From CAXXOZ01 sp963676435 (GTDB lineage: Bacteria > Bacillota > Clostridia > Lachnospirales > Lachnospiraceae): 64,000 nt of DNA. Below are positions 62,047 to 64,000 of the stretch, in pieces; the first letter of the stretch is position 1, and every line of letters begins with the position of its first letter. A model generated the notes under the pieces. That model ran no database searches, had not been told where the DNA came from, and saw only the letters and a list, made by a program, of their open reading frames with translations. Location of the stretch: positions 62,001-126,000 of the forward strand of contig CAXXOZ010000022.1 of NCBI GenBank assembly GCA_963676435.2. Reading direction: 5' to 3'. Both the position numbers and the translations under genes were made by a program.

Positions 62047-63156
62047 ACCGGTATAATTTTTCAAACTTTCTTTGTATTGAAAGTATTTAAATTTTGAATT
62101 TTTTTCACTAGCAATCAAAGTATATTTTTTAATAACTTCATCCTGCCTTTTATCTAGAGCATATCTAAACATTTTTTCCTGCTCTTTTAATAATATTTCT
62201 TCTATTGGTTTATTTGTTAATATTTCATTAAATAAAATTTCTCTAAAAACTTCTATATTATATGGATCTAAAGACATTTTAATTCTTCCTAATTCGTCAA
62301 TATTTGAAGGAATAAGCATCCATAATCTCATCCACTCGTCATTGTTTATAGTATCAAAATCATAACCAAATTTTGATTTCATTAAATCATATGCTTTAAT
62401 TATATTTTCTCTTATAGCAATCATTTTTATCAGTCCATCTCTTGCTGCTTTTCCGTCTTTTCCCCATGTTCTAAATTCCATTTTTGCTGTGTTATATCCT
62501 ATTAAAAGTTCTGATAAGGCAGCTACAATAAATATTTTAAAGTTTTCTTTTTCTATAAAGATATTTTTCTCCTTATCAAAAATATCTATTGCATATGTCA
62601 CTTCTTCATCAGAGTCAGCTTTTTGCCAAATCTTTAACTGCCCTTCAATTGGCTTTAAAATATTCTTTGATAGAGGATCCATTGCATTATAAATAGTTTC
62701 ATAAATATCTATCATATCTTCAGAAACAATTTTCCATAATAATCTTTCTTCTTCCAAAATAATTTGAGCTTCCAACATATCATTTGTTCTGTTTGATACA
62801 TCAAACAGGTTTTCATATGCTTTTTCAGCTTTTTGCCTATATCCAGCTTTTTTAACTTCTTCAAATGATGTTCTATATTGTTCTAAGTACTCTTTGACTT
62901 CTGGTTTTTTGTTTGTTGTTTTTGGTGATTCCTTTGGGGGACTGGCAACCTTTGATATTAAGTCAGAATATTCACTTTGAAATTCGCTGCTCATAAAATC
63001 CATAGAAAACTTCATTGGATCATCATATTTTTCGCCAAAATTAATTAGTCTATTCTTAAAGTCATTAACCGTAGCTAGTAATTCATCATCAGCAATGCTA
63101 TATGAACTAAAAACCTGCAAATATCCATCAATTGTTGTTTTAACTATATCATTCAC
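62032..63156 (-). CDS. helical protein of unknown function
   Basis: I do not recognise this 374-residue protein. It is almost wholly helical and charged, with no signal peptide and no Cys. A Pro/Lys-rich linker (about residues 70-88, PPKESPKTTNKKPEVKEYL) separates a short N-terminal helical part from a long C-terminal one that includes WGKDGKAARDGLIKM and LSKNILKPIEGQ-like segments. The start is GTG overlapping the upstream TAG by one base, with GGGAGGA at eight bases. The two proteins are therefore made together and may form a complex. Confidence 0.65.
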   Translation of the reverse strand: MNDIVKTTIDGYLQVFSSYSIADDELLATVNDFKNRLINFGEKYDDPMKFSMDFMSSEFQSEYSDLISKVASPPKESPKTTNKKPEVKEYLEQYRTSFEEVKKAGYRQKAEKAYENLFDVSNRTNDMLEAQIILEEERLLWKIVSEDMIDIYETIYNAMDPLSKNILKPIEGQLKIWQKADSDEEVTYAIDIFDKEKNIFIEKENFKIFIVAALSELLIGYNTAKMEFRTWGKDGKAARDGLIKMIAIRENIIKAYDLMKSKFGYDFDTINNDEWMRLWMLIPSNIDELGRIKMSLDPYNIEVFREILFNEILTNKPIEEILLKEQEKMFRYALDKRQDEVIKKYTLIASEKNSKFKYFQYKESLKNYTGLKSV

Positions 63157-63947
63157 TACATGTCCTCCCTTTCTTCATTTATAAACTCGTATTTGCCGTT
63201 TTCATCTTCTGGTGAAACAACTAAAAATGATGCTCTATATGTATTTTTCAATTCCGACAAACCAATTTCTTTCATAAATGTTTCTTTATCCTTTAGAGAT
63301 TCCCAAGCTTTTTCAAACTTATTATTCACTACACTATTAAAATCACTGTTATCAAATTTTGTATTTATTAACACTTCAACATCTTTTACATATTCATTGT
63401 ATTCAGAATCTTTTAAGTCTATACATTTTCTAAACTCATCAATTTGAGTTAATTCCTTAAAGCTAACTTCCATATTTTCAAGTTCTATACATAGTTCTTT
63501 TATTTTTTCTAAATTCTTTTCTTCTGGGTGAGAGCCTTTATATAAAATATATGAGTAAAATATATCCATAAAAATTCTTATTTTTTTTGAATGTTTATTA
63601 AAAAATAATAGTACTTTATTTTCATATCCTGTTTCAAAAGCTTTTTTATAATCGTTTTCAACTTCTTTATATCTTTGAGAATAAATATCTTCAAGTTCTT
63701 TATAATCGTTTTCTTTTGCAGCTTTTAGAGAAGCATTTAATTTGTCTAATACTAATGCTTTTGCAACTTCTTCATAAATCGTTGGATCATCTTTAAATAT
63801 TTTCATTATTTCTTCTTCTGTTTTGCAATTAGAAATAATATTAATTATGTTTGTATAAGCCTTTTCCTGATTTTCAGAATATCCATTTTTACTGCATCTT
63901 TCTTTCATTAATTCATACATATATATAGTTCTTTTTATTTTATCCAT
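63156..63947 (-). CDS. helical protein of unknown function, partner of the downstream gene
   Basis: A 263-residue, highly charged helical protein without recognisable domain. It begins MDKIKRTIYMYELMKERCSK and has repeated Glu/Lys heptads near residues 85-110 and 140-165, suggesting coiled coil or TPR-like solenoid. It precedes and overlaps the 374-residue protein gene. The 53 bases between its start and the window edge hold only its ribosome site (AAGGG). Confidence 0.65.
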   Translation of the reverse strand: MDKIKRTIYMYELMKERCSKNGYSENQEKAYTNIINIISNCKTEEEIMKIFKDDPTIYEEVAKALVLDKLNASLKAAKENDYKELEDIYSQRYKEVENDYKKAFETGYENKVLLFFNKHSKKIRIFMDIFYSYILYKGSHPEEKNLEKIKELCIELENMEVSFKELTQIDEFRKCIDLKDSEYNEYVKDVEVLINTKFDNSDFNSVVNNKFEKAWESLKDKETFMKEIGLSELKNTYRASFLVVSPEDENGKYEFINEEREDM

Positions 63948-64000
63948 TTTTTTATCCCTTCATATATGTAAAAGACGCAATATTTCAGTAATTGAAATAT

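Overview
The window comes from a low-GC, anaerobic, probably spore-forming Firmicute of the class Clostridia. The base composition is strongly AT-rich and most genes have AGGAGG-type ribosome binding sites. The gene content fits: a sigma-H gene in the usual cysE-cysS-mrnC-rlmB-sigH block, butyrate kinase, a corrinoid-type methyltransferase module, FeoAB and two ECF-type or ABC uptake systems. I cannot name the genus from sequence alone.

Layout. 1-900: a cut-off cytoplasmic chemoreceptor and a tRNA-Thr. 931-6480: a xylose/xylan locus (AraC regulator, GH43 xylosidase, xylulokinase; xylose isomerase divergent). 6517-10191: a UroD/MtaA-family protein with a CobW-like GTPase and a His-rich protein, plus a divergent PucR-type regulator. 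10182-16451: housekeeping block sigH, rlmB, mrnC, cysS, cysE, a GNAT protein and an unusual IspF-DUF2156 fusion. 16506-20333: an EAL phosphodiesterase and a chemoreceptor. 20502-20957: tRNA-Met and tRNA-Val separated by a repeat-rich spacer. 21099-24766: lipid kinase, PAP2 phosphatase, glycosyltransferase, CPBP protease and a tiny membrane protein. 24769-29982: argS, a copper ATPase split at an A10 run, and a eukaryote-type UDP-sugar pyrophosphorylase. 30013-31763: an IS1182-like insertion sequence with a recognisable 14-bp target duplication, followed by a frameshifted PAS-GGDEF gene.

The most interesting part is 33900-40644. Two near-identical cobalamin riboswitches, each with its own promoter and terminator, precede an operon. 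It encodes a secreted, probably wall-anchored alpha-barrel-like protein, a lipoprotein with a transcobalamin-like C-terminal (DUF4430) domain, an ECF transporter (T, fused A-A and S subunits) and a cobalamin adenosyltransferase. I read this as a B12 capture, import and activation system in which the two domains of animal intrinsic factor/transcobalamin are carried by two separate surface proteins. The first riboswitch has no gene behind it. The stretch that follows it folds into C-rich loops and could be a riboswitch-gated small RNA.

40706-50205: DUF1292 protein, UvrD-like helicase, gltX, a protein of unknown function, ptsI, acpS, a CPBP protease, butyrate kinase and an esterase. 50407-55305: a zinc ABC transporter and a feoAB operon controlled by two perfect Fur boxes. 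55303-61004: a 5'-truncated GNAT pseudogene, an MBL hydrolase that may be leaderless, a split ChrA transporter, murE, dapF and a trans-sulfuration enzyme. 61198-63947: an AraC regulator and two helical proteins of unknown function.

The cobalamin theme recurs at 6.5-8.6 kb and 34-40.6 kb, which suggests corrinoid-dependent metabolism matters to this organism. All function calls rest on motifs read by eye; no database search was run.
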